From: Larix sibirica
Taxonomy: Eukaryota; Streptophyta; Pinopsida; Pinales; Pinaceae
Length of the DNA: 22,511 nucleotides
Reading direction: 5' to 3'
Assembly: GCA_004151065.3 (NCBI GenBank)
Contig: NWUY0304941430.1
Span: 1-22,511, forward strand
Position numbers and translations under genes: made by a program. The notes under the pieces were generated by a model. That model was not told the origin of the DNA. It saw only the letters and a list, made by a program, of their open reading frames with translations, and did no database searches. This document shows positions 1 to 10,735 of the stretch, in pieces; position 1 is the first letter of the stretch; each line of letters starts with the position of its first letter.

Positions 1-1224
1 TGATAAACATTTAAAATCATTAATTATTAAAAATATTATATTACATCTTCCACTAAGTACACCTCTTTGAAATATTATCACATCATGTACCAATCAAGGG
101 AGCTGGATAAGGGTTAACTAAAATGTTTTTGATTCATCAAAATTTAGCTGAAATTACAATTAGTTTAGAATAGATAATCTCAATTGCTAAAATTACAAAA
201 ATGCAAAACTAACAATTTTTAAAGAATTTTAACCAATTTTTATCCCAAAATCCTCGGAGAAGCGAGCAATTATGGTTATCTTTTATCTTACACGCCTACT
301 AACCATAGCTCCACGCCTTGACTGCGTCTTTTAAATGTGGCACGGTTCTCACTATTGCTCAAACCCATCGGCTGCATCTTTTGAAAGGTTTATGCGTGCT
401 TTGCTTGTAGTTTCAAATTGTCAAATTTGGTTGTCTGTATTGCATCATTTTATTATTATTTTTTGTTTATCAAGTTATACTTTTTTAGATTCCATTCCAA
501 CATCAAAAATCTAGTTAATTATGGAATTGTAGTTTCATCTTATTTACTGTAGAACTATGCCATGGAACTGTTGTGTCTGTGGAGTTTTGCACTATTTTAA
601 GACGACTTAGATGGTCGAAATTCTAAAAAAATAATGAGAAGGGATGGAATTATGCCTCGCCGGAAAATTTTCCGTACTGGCAAAGGCGATTTGAGTGCCA
701 GTTATCACACGCCGGTAAATTCCGCCAATTTTTATAACCAAATCTAAGAAACAAATCACCAGAAAAACAAGACAATTTGAGTTCCAGTTATCCCACGCCC
801 AGAGGACAGCTTTGCTGACGAAACAGAAGCGGAAACCCCGGTCCGTTCAGATGAAGCATTCCAAAGCGGTTTAAGCCATTTTATTGAATAGCCGGCCAGT
901 TGTTAGCCTTTTCCCTTATTTTCTGTGAGACCACCTCGGCCAGGGTTTGGCTGCACTTCGTTTTCAAGGAAAGCAGGGAGCAGTATAGGGGAAAACCAAA
1001 ACGTCCCATATCTGCTGGAATCTGGTAGTTTTAAAATCCTACATTTAGTCTATTTGGTCTTAGACAAATCAGTGTGATTGCTAAAATTGCAATAATTACA
1101 GAAATTGCAATTTACAGAGATGATTTTCACAGTATTTATATAAAAAACCCCATAAAAGTGGAGCGTTTTGGTAATTGTTTATCCTACGCCGGAAAGCAGT
1201 CCTAATTACCCTCGAGTTCGCCTC
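1..1224. repeat. Duplicated TNL 5' flank, copy 1
   Basis: This stretch aligns with 1227-2427. From about 400 to 1224 the two copies are identical by eye at a constant offset of 1203. Between about 165 and 400 they differ by scattered substitutions and small indels, such as four extra bases in copy 1 near 308 and one extra T near 382. Before about 165 only a loose similarity is left. Copy 2 is the flank directly upstream of a TNL gene, so copy 1 is presumably the flank of a related gene. It contains no open frame I would call a gene. Copy 1 ends abruptly at an NN gap, right where the coding side would begin. Confidence 0.85.
1137..1144 (+). promoter_or_regulatory. Putative TATA box in copy 1 of the flank
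   Basis: TATATAAA, the exact counterpart of the box at 2340-2347, followed by a run of A and CCCC. Its own gene, if any, would lie in the NN gap immediately downstream. Confidence 0.35.
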
Positions 1225-1226
1225 NN
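1225..1226. other. Assembly gap (NN)
   Basis: Two undetermined bases break the sequence exactly at the end of copy 1 of the duplicated flank. A two-base N run more likely stands for a gap of unknown size than for two missing bases. Confidence 0.9.
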
Positions 1227-2427
1227 TGCAGTTTGGACGGAGATGTATAAAGGCTAATTATAACGTTTTAGACTCGTTTAAATTTAGTAGAATAATTCTT
1301 GTTAAAATCGTAATTTGGAGTGCTTAGATTGCAATTTTGGTAATTTAGATAATTTTAAAATTGGGCATTAATTTAGAATAGGCAATCTCAATTGCTAAAA
1401 TTACAAAAATGCAAAAATAACAATTTTTAAAAAATTTTAACCAATTTTTATCCCAAAATCCCCGGAGAAGCAAGCACTTATGGTTGTCTTTTATCCTACA
1501 CACCTACTAAAGCTCCACGCCTTGACTGCATCTTTTAAATGTGGCACGGTTCTCACTATTGCTCAAACCCATCGACTGCATCTTTGAAAGGCTTATGCGT
1601 GCTTTGCTTGTAGTTTCAAATTGTCAAATTTGGTTGTCTGTATTGCATCATTTTATTATTATTTTTTGTTTATCAAGTTATACTTTTTTAGATTCCATTC
1701 CAACATCAAAAATCTAGTTAATTATGGAATTGTAGTTTCATCTTATTTACTGTAGAACTATGCCATGGAACTGTTGTGTCTGTGGAGTTTTGCACTATTT
1801 TAAGACGACTTAGATGGTCGAAATTCTAAAAAAATAATGAGAAGGGATGGAATTATGCCTCGCCGGAAAATTTTCCGTACTGGCAAAGGCGATTTGAGTG
1901 CCAGTTATCACACGCCGGTAAATTCCGCCAATTTTTATAACCAAATCTAAGAAACAAATCACCAGAAAAACAAGACAATTTGAGTTCCAGTTATCCCACG
2001 CCCAGAGGACAGCTTTGCTGACGAAACAGAAGCGGAAACCCCGGTCCGTTCAGATGAAGCATTCCAAAGCGGTTTAAGCCATTTTATTGAATAGCCGGCC
2101 AGTTGTTAGCCTTTTCCCTTATTTTCTGTGAGACCACCTCGGCCAGGGTTTGGCTGCACTTCGTTTTCAAGGAAAGCAGGGAGCAGTATAGGGGAAAACC
2201 AAAACGTCCCATATCTGCTGGAATCTGGTAGTTTTAAAATCCTACATTTAGTCTATTTGGTCTTAGACAAATCAGTGTGATTGCTAAAATTGCAATAATT
2301 ACAGAAATTGCAATTTACAGAGATGATTTTCACAGTATTTATATAAAAAACCCCATAAAAGTGGAGCGTTTTGGTAATTGTTTATCCTACGCCGGAAAGC
2401 AGTCCTAATTACCCTCGAGTTCGCCTC
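1227..2427. repeat. Duplicated TNL 5' flank, copy 2
   Basis: Second copy of the flank described at 1-1224. Its first ~140 bases are only distantly related to copy 1, and everything from about 1603 onward is identical to it. It runs without a break into the TIR coding exon and carries that gene's putative promoter. Within each copy a short phrase recurs in diverged form: 'ttgagtgccagttatcacac' near 1893 and 'ttgagttccagttatcccac' near 1979. This hints at an older internal duplication. Confidence 0.85.
2340..2347 (+). promoter_or_regulatory. Putative TATA box of the TNL gene
   Basis: TATATAAA followed by A-rich DNA and CCCC. It lies about 130 bases upstream of the chosen ATG at 2471, which leaves room for a 5' leader of about 100 bases. 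No transcript evidence is available, and the surrounding DNA is AT-rich enough to produce such a motif by chance. Confidence 0.4.
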
Positions 2428-2470
2428 CCATCCTCATGTGCACAGGCTATCTGCTGCGGCTTCTTCCTCC

Positions 2471-3736
2471 ATGGCCTCCACTTCTGTCTCGACTTCTTCT
2501 TCTCCTCACGAGGTGTTCCTAAATCACCGCGGGCCGGATCTGAAAAACACCTTCGTCAGCCATCTCCGCAGACGCCTTAAGTCATGTGGATTGAGTGTTT
2601 TTCTTGACAGGGACGAATTGCAGGAGGGACACGACGTTTTTTCCCAAATAAAAAATGCGATCTGTGGTGCCTCTGTGAACATTGCAATATTTTCTCCAAG
2701 ATATGCGGAATCTCCGTGGTGCTTGGAGGAACTTGTGCTCATGAAAAACTCGGAGACGACCATTCTTCCAGTGTTCCACAAGGTCGACCCTCATGTTGTC
2801 CGCCATGCTCTTAAAGACTACGCTGAAGCCCTGCGGAAGCTCGAGGAGAAAAGAACAGCCGACCCTCAAACTGGGGAAGAGAAGCCACGCTACGGCTATG
2901 ATACTATTCAGAATTGGAGAAAAGCACTTAACCATGTTGGGAATCTGAAGGGTTTCACGCATGGGTGAGCTCCTGCATCTTGTACTGCCCCTTCCTGCAA
3001 TATTCTTTCTTCGTTTTCATTTGTTGGATTGATATAAGGTTGATATACGTAAAGCCCTTGGCGTTTCTCACTAGTTTCTCTTACTCTATTCAGGGATGAC
3101 GACGATGAAGCACAGCTCGTGGAAGATGTTGAAAGAGTTTTGGGTATAGTTCCGAAACCACTGTTTGATGTCGCAGTATATCCGACTGGTCTGGACGAAA
3201 AGTTAGAAGATTTTGAAAACACAGTGCTCTCGCAGGCGCAGCTGGACGAGAACCGCGTGGAAGCCAAAGCTGTGGCCATTGTCGGCATGGGTGGATCCGT
3301 TGCGGAAACCTCCGTAGCCAAAAAAGCCAAAGTTGTGGCCATTGTTGGCATGGGTGGAGCTGGGAAAACCACCCTAGCCAAAAGATTCTTCAACTTCAAG
3401 CGATCAAATTATAAGAGTTCTTCCTTTTTATTTGAGGTGAGAGAAAATGCACGTACAATGTCTCTAACTTACTTGCAGAGGAAGCTCCTTAAAGACTTAA
3501 CAGGTATGGATAATATCAAAATCGGTAGTTGTGCTGAAGGGATAGTGGCACTTAAAATGTATCTCTTGTCTCGTCATTCATTGATAATTTTAGATGATAT
3601 AGGTCATGCCTCTCAATTGGAAGCTCTTTTGCCAATTAGAGATGTCATTGACCCGGATAGCTTGATTTTGGCTATCTCTCGGGACAAGTCTGTCTTCAAA
3701 ATACCAGGAGTGTTAGAATTAGAAGATTCCTCAATT
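2471..3736 (+). CDS. TIR-NBS-LRR disease resistance protein, 5' part
   Basis: Intracellular immune receptor of the TNL class, visible as two exons (2471-2964 and 3094-3736) that splice in frame to 379 residues. The TIR domain covers residues 13 to about 115: it opens with HEVFLNHRGPDLKNTF and contains SPWCLEEL, where E87 sits at the catalytic glutamate of NADase TIRs. After an Asp-rich linker (DDDDEAQ) comes NB-ARC: P-loop GMGGAGKTT at 250-258, an RNBS-A region around SSFLFEVREN, kinase-2 LIILDD at 328-333, and RNBS-B around ISRDK. The phrase VFLNHRGPD and the TIR tail rich in KRT/DPQT/EEK resemble conifer TNLs, from memory of the family. The ATG at 2471 is the first one giving this frame; upstream in-frame codons lack ATG. 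GLPL, RNBS-D, MHD and all LRRs are missing because the sequence stops at an NN gap. A second, ruined P-loop (residues 229-239) precedes the good one. I cannot tell from this fragment whether the gene is functional. Confidence 0.9.
2965..3093 (+). other. Phase-2 intron between TIR and NB-ARC exons
   Basis: 129 bases, starting GTGAG at 2965 and ending TTACTCTATTCAG at 3093 after a pyrimidine-rich stretch. Splicing joins GG at 2963-2964 with G at 3094 to make a glycine codon, and the frame continues as DDDDEAQLVEDVERV. An intron between TIR and NB-ARC is usual for plant TNL genes. Confidence 0.85.
3263..3388 (+). repeat. In-frame tandem duplication of the P-loop segment
   Basis: Two adjacent segments begin 63 bases apart (3263 and 3326) and both encode AK-VAIVGMGG. 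Copy 2 continues AGKTTLAK, a good Walker A motif. Copy 1 continues SVAETSVAK, with the Lys-Thr pair lost and one extra codon. The offset is a multiple of three, so the frame is preserved. Confidence 0.9.
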
Positions 3737-3738
3737 NN
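3737..3738. other. Assembly gap (NN) truncating the TNL
   Basis: Two undetermined bases. The NB-ARC reading frame is open right up to 3736, and what follows from 3739 bears no resemblance to the rest of an NB-ARC or LRR domain. The DNA on the two sides may not be true neighbours at close range. Confidence 0.9.
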
Positions 3739-5000
3739 TGCCTAATAACCTAACAGGGCCGACTTCTCTAGGAGAGTCTAATAACCCATGGTAACTCAAC
3801 TTAGGGACGACCTCGCACTTGGTGGTCTAATAACCCATCAAATATAAGTTACGACACGACACTTGCGACACTTGTAAATACAAATGATGACACTTCCGTA
3901 TAGAGGAATAATAACCTCTCTGTAGGGATACAATATACATATATGAAATACATTCTAAAGTTACATATACATCAACAGAAACAATAATGGGAGAGTTTTC
4001 TAATTGATCCTTGACGTCACTAAAATGTCCTCCTTCAATTGAGGACTCATATTCAATAGAACTAGAGGTGTTTTCTTCAGATTCTTGTTCAATGTTTTCT
4101 TCCTAATTTTCTTCATTTTCCCCCTGAGGGGGTGTATTTTTATAATCTAGTCTTCACCTAGGCATCGGTAGAATAGTGTCCTTTAATTATTCTATACTTG
4201 CACAAAGGTTGATTGTCCATGGTGGCTTTAATAAGACTCAAAGGAGGAAATATAAAAAGATAAAAAACAAACAACACTCACTAGAAAGACCCTGAAAGAT
4301 TACAAGAAGAAAGCAACTCTTTCAATGAAAATCAGTTGGTTATTGGAAACCAATTACCACTAAGTGGAGAGCCAAAATTGGGGTCCTTTGAAGGCCATCC
4401 TGGGATGATTAGGACCCAAGTCAAACCAGTGAAGATCGAGAGACAGTACCGTACTCACTGAAACCAATCACCAAGGGTGCAAGCTCTTGACTTCGACAAA
4501 TACCCTCCTTAAGGAGTTGGGCTGTACAGTCTACATATGCCTGAGGTGCTACAAGATATTCCCCTTGCAGCAACCTAGGAGGTACCTAGGAAAAAAAACT
4601 ATGGTCATCACTTCATGCTAGGTAGTCAGGGGGAATAGTTGTTGGAGAAGCATCTTGTAAATGGGCAGGGAATGTTGTCCTTGCAAACAAGTCCTAGACC
4701 CAAAAATGTTAGTGAGAAGTGGTGTCATCCTGAGTACTTTCCATCATTTCCTTGACACGCATAACCCCACTAAACCAAGTGACAGGGGACAATCTTCACA
4801 CTTGGAGTAGCTTTACCTACCACTTGACACCAGTGTTAGTGGTGCTTTCCTGACACGTACTTTGCGTTACTAATGGATTTTGAATCTCTTTATTGAATTC
4901 CTAGTTTCAATTCTTATGTGATTTTGGAGGAGTTAACTATCAACACATATCTACAAAATCCTATCCTAGACTATTAGGCCCGAGTTTCTTACTAAAACAA
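3739..5000. other. No recognised gene; noncoding spacer
   Basis: No convincing gene on either strand. On the minus strand an open frame of about 90 codons (roughly 4105 down to 3830) starts with a stretch rich in Glu, Ser and Asn, but it has no early ATG and I do not recognise it. A short perfect palindrome CCCCCTGAGGGGG lies at 4120-4132. On the plus strand, pieces such as CHPEYFPSFP near 4705-4740 look protein-like but are broken by stops within a few codons. Confidence 0.5.
3741..3836. repeat. Short motif CTAATAACC recurring after the gap
   Basis: CTAATAACC occurs at about 3742, 3778 and 3828, the last two as CTAATAACCCAT, and a related AATAATAACC follows near 3907. Spacing is irregular (36 and 50 bases), so this is a dispersed motif and not a clean tandem array. 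Confidence 0.5.
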
Positions 5001-6010
5001 AAAAACTAGTAGCCTATCCCAATTATTTTCTTGCTTGTTTGAAATACAATTTCAAAACTTTCAAAAGAAGAAAACTTGTGCAACTAAATATGTATGCAAA
5101 CTAATGCACAGTTTTACCTCCTTTCATTGAAAAATGGACCACCCTCTACCCCCTACAATGCACATTTTACTTTTCAATGTCTTTTTGTTGTACATTGCAA
5201 GCTCTAAATGTAAGATGAAAATTCAAATGCAAATGCAAGTTTTCAAATGTACAATGCAACTTTCATCTATTTTATTCAAATGGAAACTAAATTTCACACA
5301 CTAAATGCAAATTCAAACCTAATATGTAAGTACACAACCACCTTTTGAAGTACAAATGCAATTTCAATTTTGTAAGCCTACACAAGTTTAAACTTTGAAT
5401 GCAAATGCAAACTTTCAGCTGGTAAACTAGTTTCAATTCAATCCTAAGATCTGAATGAACACACCATTTAACATGCACATACACTTCAAAAACCAAATGT
5501 AAAATATTTTTTTTTAATTTTTTGACACAAAATGCTAATATATACTTGAATGAAAACTTGATGCTCACAACAAAACAAAAATGAAGCTTTTGTTTTATTT
5601 TTAAATGCAAAATACAAATATACTATATATGCTTGCAATGTAAAAAACATACTCAACTTTATGAAATGATCCATTTTTTTTTGTTTTTCCAAATAAGGCA
5701 CAAGAAATCAACTACGAACAACTACACAAAACAACAATACAAAACACCACTAATACCATTATCAAACACAGTGAAAATTGCCACAAACACGAGACTTTTC
5801 AGTCATACAAGCATGCAAAGTTGAGCAAAATACGTAAGATGAATTTTAGTCTCCAACTAGAAAAATACTTACTAGGCTATAGGGTTTGGGAAGGCCTGAT
5901 TTTTGCACCCAACCAATGCAATCAGGGTCATATAACAACAGAAAATGGCTTGATCTTCCACCTCAAAGGATGGCCAAAAGTAAAAATAAAAAATAAAAAA
6001 GAATCCTAAA
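5001..6010. other. AT-rich stretch without a recognised gene
   Basis: Very AT-rich DNA with many A and T runs. Open frames here (a 107-codon minus-strand frame at 5287-5610 and a 62-codon plus-strand frame at 5821-6009) are dominated by Lys, Phe, Leu and Asn, as chance frames in AT-rich DNA are. I see no domain in them. Confidence 0.5.
5217..5420. repeat. Cluster of degenerate AAATGCAA words
   Basis: The word AAATGCAA or a near variant appears about eight times within 200 bases, including AAATGCAAATGCAA near 5227 and AATGCAAATGCAAA near 5398. It looks like low-complexity drift rather than a defined satellite. Confidence 0.45.
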
Positions 6011-8001
6011 ACAACAATTGCTTTTAAAAAAACCTTTCACCCAAGAAATCCAAAAGGAACTAACTAGAAATAATCATAGAGAGTAGGCAGCTTACTTTCG
6101 AGAGGTCACTACAAGACCCTAACAATTAGATACTTTCAAATCTTTTCAAACGAAGAGTGAAAAGAGATAAGAGTTAATGCTCTTTTTCAAAAGACTTATA
6201 TTAGAAAAAGTACAACAAGACAAGTCAATATTGGTCACAAACAAGACAAACTACCTCTGAGAAACCTCAGTAAAATCTAAATCATTTAGGCATGAAATCC
6301 GAAAAACCTCAAGGAACCCTAAAAATCAAGCAACTTATGAAAAATCAAAACCTACAAAAAAAATGCTACAACAACAAGCATTTAAAACACTGATGTGTAG
6401 ATGGCTACTAGCGTTTACAGGGAAAATGCTATTGTAAGTATTACATCAAGCGTCTTTATCTTGAGAAGTTCAAAAATAAAAGGGCAAGCTTAAAGAAGCA
6501 AAGGTTCAAGGTCACTACCAGGGTTTTGGACCAATCTAAACTGGAGGAACCAACCTAGAAACCCTACAGTAGATGGTTTCTCCCTAGTGGATTTTCCATT
6601 TTTGTTGTACGAAAAATAGTCCTATGAATGGGGTGAGGTCACCAACATAATAAAAGAAGGGAGACTCACACATATGACTCTATTAGTAGGAAAAATAGAT
6701 TCTCATTCATGCACATAACCACATTTAAAAGGAGATTCACGAGATATGGTTTATGCACCTTATTTATGATGTTTGATCCAAGCCACTCCTTGCTCTCCTC
6801 TGAATTGACTCCAACTTTCCCAAGATTCAACCTGCAAAACTGATAAAGAAAACCTTCCTCGAACACATTTGACAACAATAAAGATTATTGATAAATTGAA
6901 AGAAGAACAAGAACATAAATCCATCAATCAACTTTCAGTATAAAAATGCTAATTACTTCATCAAACATGACATTAAACTCATAATTTGTGAAGGGAAAGA
7001 TGTCAAATCTATATTGAAATAGTAGAAACTAGTACAATATTAACTCTTATCTACTTCGACACCTTGCGAAACCTTGACTCCAAGTCTCCTTCTTGTCTTC
7101 TCCAACAATCCCAGCCAATCTCTAGGCATATCAGGGAAAGGATATCAATGCACATGGAAAAAAGGGGGTGGATATGAGATAATTCCTCCAACATAACCTT
7201 ACTTGGGAATAATCTCCCTCTCATGGCCTATATCCCTTGATTTTATAGTAAGTATAGATAGTTACCCTCAAGTAGAAAGAAGTTGTAACTGATGGGGTAG
7301 TTACCTAAACCACCCCAACTACCACAAATTCAAAATTTTATTTATTTATTGGAATTTTTAGGGAAAAATACTGGCAATATGAAGGAAAGAATCGTTTAAC
7401 ACCCCTACAAACCAAAGGTAACAAGCATTTTCAACATTTTAATGAAAAATACTAGCAAAGTGAAGGGATGTAGAGATAAAAAAGTTGACTCGTAGACCAT
7501 TAGGAACATTTTTAGCTTAAATTTAGTTATAACACTGTATAAGTTCCAGAGAATCACATAATGACTAAGGATATAACATCAGATACCAAATCAAGGCTCT
7601 TCCATCCATAGTGTCCTTTTGTGTGATCGACAGTTGACAGTTAAAGTGTCGTCATGAAACTGTCATCACGGATGGAGAAGTGTCGATTTGGGCTATAACA
7701 TCTTCTCTTAGGTCCAGTGGGTATTTTATTTTATAGGGTGTTCATTTCATGTATAGTCACTCTTTTCCTAGATTAGATTACTTGATGCACCCACATTGCA
7801 CTTGTTATTTGATTTAGCATCATATATAAAGTTGGTATTGTTGATTTGATAAAAAAATTCGTTAGCTCTATTCCAAAGCTATCTTGTTGGATTAGTAGTA
7901 TTATCCATGCCACCATTTCTCCTTAGAGGTACTCTCCCAGAATTTGAGTATGTCCTCCCTTTTATGGTATTTATGGTTGTATCATTAGTCCAATTCAGTG
8001 C
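6011..8001. other. No recognised gene; possible remains of mobile DNA
   Basis: AT-rich spacer. On the minus strand a TATAAAATC element lies near 7240 with pyrimidine/purine stretches around it, and a 70-codon frame sits at 6666-6878. None of this adds up to a gene or a defined LTR. If the Tat-type element starting at 8002 once had a 5' LTR and leader, they should lie here or further left, but I found no match to the LTR at 18200-19020. Confidence 0.4.
7606..7680. repeat. Imperfect inverted repeat (hairpin)
   Basis: TGACAGTT at 7635-7642 pairs perfectly with AACTGTCA at 7658-7665. The pairing extends outward with small bulges: GTGAT-cg-ACAGTT against AACTGT-c-ATCAC, and further out CTTCCATCC near 7608 against GGATGGAGAAG near 7670. 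The result is a foldback of roughly 75 bases. No flanking target-site duplication was evident. Confidence 0.5.
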
Positions 8002-9640
8002 ATGATAACTGAACAACCTCCATCCCCACCTGGTTCCCCATCGAGATCCCGAGATTCAGGATCCTCATAGCCTAGATCACCATCCTCTTTTAGCATCGCT
8101 TGTTCACTCCATATCCCAACATACAATATGTCTAGTGCTATCCCCATCTCTGGTGGAGTTCCCATCGGTGGGGCTAACCCCAATCAACCTATCAGAGGGA
8201 ATACTAACGAGAATGTTGGTTCCATGATCCTCTATCATTATAACTATCAGGAGCCTCATGTTCATGGCTAGTATTAACCTCACAAGCTTGATCAGAATAA
8301 CAAATGATCTCATTAGGCATGACCCTACATGGCTTGAAATTCCAACCAAGTTACCTTCATACATCCTAAATTTTGAAGGGAAGGGAGGTGAGGACCCACA
8401 GAACCATATCATGTCCTTTCATCTCTGGATATCCTCTAATATCATCGTCAATGATTCCATTCATTTGCATTTGTTCCAAATTACTCTGACAAGAGTTTCC
8501 ACGAAGGGGTATATTAAGAATCCATCGAGGATACATTCCCATTTGTGTCCCTAGTCTCCACTTTCTTGATCTTTTTCTAGTTACATGTCCACAATGGCAA
8601 GAGAGTTCCAATCCTTTTGTAATGTCTCCAAAACTCATCTACCCATATCACATACCACATCCATGAGTGACGACGATGAAGGAGTCCTTGAAAGATCAAG
8701 CTCTATGATCGACTTTTCCTAGATTGATTCCTAAAATCGCTTCTCTCCACTATAGCTAAGTATGTGGCTTCAGAATTTCCACAAACTAAAGAGGAAGCAA
8801 TCCTTAAATATCAGTAGTACAAGCTCATATTTTCCTAGTCCGGGTACCTTTATGTGATCATTCTTGATGCTCCCTGGAGTGACTCTATATGTCATGATCC
8901 ACAAGGGGAATCCTACATGGTGGATGGTGTGATTGGTATTATGGAATCCCATCCAAATACGTACCTTCAATTGCCACATTTCATGAGAATTTATTTGTAT
9001 GGTAATCCCCTGAGTGGTGAGTGGCATAATTAAGGACCGCCCTTAGCACCTTATTATACCCTTAACCCTTCGTGCACATCCTCCAATGTAGGAGAAATTA
9101 CCTCCTATTTGTCTCCTCCTACGACCCCCCCATGTTCATGGTCTCTTGCGGAATGGTACTATGTGTGGCAATGCTTCTACTAAATATGTTGTTTCCCATT
9201 TTACTCATGGGAATTTCCACACTCAATAGAACATGCCTTCCCAACATGGTCCCAATAACCAACAAGTGCATCCCAATCCCAACAAGAAAAAGAATAAAGG
9301 GAAGAATAAAGAAAATAACCAAAAATAGGAAGGTGGAGTCCAACCTCCCAATCCTCTTGTGAATACTAGAGGTAATTCAAACCTAGCTAATTAGGATATG
9401 AGTAAACCCCTAAAGCAGGGTAAGAACCCCTAGTTACATCCTAACCATCCATGTCCCTTTTGCAGAGTTTATAGACATTACACTCATCATTAGCCACAAC
9501 TTTCCAATGCTCACCAACTATTGGATGAGACCAACAAACTTGAAGCTACCAATGCCTCATAAGTATAAATGGAAACTCCACCCCCTCATTTGACCACACC
9601 TTAATTGATGGTCCTAAAAAACCCCTTCCCATTGTAGGGG
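8002..9640 (+). pseudogene. gag relic with zinc knuckle
   Basis: ATG at 8002 opens a Pro/Ser-rich N-terminus (ITEQPPSPPGSPSRS). Around 8310-8500 the capsid-like part is readable as WLEIPTKLPSYILNFEGKGG and then MSFHLWISSN, typical of gag in this lineage. Further pieces appear near 8720-8880 in another frame (KSLLSTIAKYV, SGYLYVII). A lysine-rich stretch near 9275-9335 (NPNKKKNKGKNKENN) leads to a knuckle relic at 9452-9493: CPFCRVYRHYTHH followed by a stop where the last zinc Cys should be. Reading needs several frame changes and passes several stops. Confidence 0.75.
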
Positions 9641-10735
9641 GTGGTTATAGTGCAACCAATGATTCCTTACCCTTCCCAACCATATATGTCAAGTCACCCC
9701 AATGAATCATCTTTCCAAAACATATACATGACCTCTACTGATGTCAAGTTCTAGACACGATGTAATCAATACATTCCATCGACCAAAACCCCCAATCTCG
9801 ATAATGACCAAAATCCTCCTTTGCTGGAGGGACTACTGCACCTACCACATCATAATGTGGATATCATTCTAAAGATCCCAAAGATCCATTTTTATTTTAT
9901 TACCCATAAACCTAATGCTAGAGATGATCCTAACTATAATCTTGTGAATGACTTTGCATAGACCCTAACTGCCATGTCTACTTTAGAAATTCTCTAGAAC
10001 CGCTTCATCCAATGCAAAACAATTTATCTTCCTTGGTTGAAATAGAATCTTCTGATGCTCATTTGATGATCCTCGATTTAGATCAAGTGGAGCCTTGCAT
10101 GCCTTATTAAGTTTTGTTTCATATCCCGGTTACTAAAAAAAAATTGTCTATCCATTGATGCATCATCAATGAGGGTGCTTCCACTTGTTTCATATACACC
10201 TAAGTTTGGAAGAAGCTTAGTTCACCTGAATTAGCGTCATCCATCAAAACATTATGCACATGTGACAATTGCGATGCCCAGTTATAAAGTCTCCTTCAAA
10301 ATGTCTGTGTACAACTGGTTGAGAAGACAATCTTGATAGACATTGAGGTTGTCAATTCATAGTTAGATTAAAACCTCCTCCATGGTCATAGCTACATGTG
10401 TACTATGGAAGCGATATCCTTGATGATTTTTAGGCTTATGATGTCCCCCCATGAAAATAAAATCTTCACACTTGATTAAGTCACCTATTATGATCCCAAG
10501 GGGCCCACTTGTCCGAGTCATGTCTTACATGTGGTTGAAATTAACCTTGGCATCCTTTCTATCCCTTCATTCATCAATGTCAGTCCTAGTGTTTTCTAGG
10601 ATGCCTCCCTTATCGAAAATTTTTCTAGTCTCCCTCTACTTACCTCCAAAGTGGAGATATCAAAGTCATGCACTATCACTTCTAAGAAAACCCTAGCTCA
10701 ATTGCAATTGGATCCTAGTCCTACCCATTTAATGG
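9641..10735 (+). pseudogene. Protease region relic
   Basis: Between 9880 and 10010 a readable segment (HKPNARDDPNYNLVNDFA, then LTAMSTLEIL) matches the spacer that precedes the protease in Tat-lineage elements. The protease active-site box reads NEGASTC at 10168-10188, where the family has an Asp at the first position, so the catalytic Asp is replaced by Asn (one base). Downstream pieces such as EVVNS-LD-NLLHGHS near 10340-10400 correspond to the second half of the fold. Stops and frameshifts are frequent. Confidence 0.7.

Noticed and set aside
1-2427. The two ~1.2 kb copies as LTRs of an element
   Set aside because: They are almost adjacent, lack TG...CA ends and polypurine or primer sites, and copy 2 leads straight into a host gene.
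2371-2470. Coding start upstream of 2471, extending the TIR frame by 31 codons
   Set aside because: The upstream extension begins at TTG, has no in-frame ATG and lies inside the duplicated flank. The ATG at 2471 directly precedes a typical Ser-rich TIR N-terminus.
2524-3399. Minus-strand frames of 85, 126 and 163 codons
   Set aside because: They are shadows of the TIR and NB-ARC exons on the other strand.
3739-4170. A minus-strand copia 3' LTR with CCCTCAGGGGGAAAA as polypurine tract
   Set aside because: The purine run is part of a palindrome, no TG...CA boundaries could be fixed, and no second copy was found.
7580-7600. Minus-strand TTTGGTATCTGATG as a copia-type primer-binding site
   Set aside because: It resembles the initiator-Met primer site, but no LTR end lies next to it and no copia coding motifs were found to its left.
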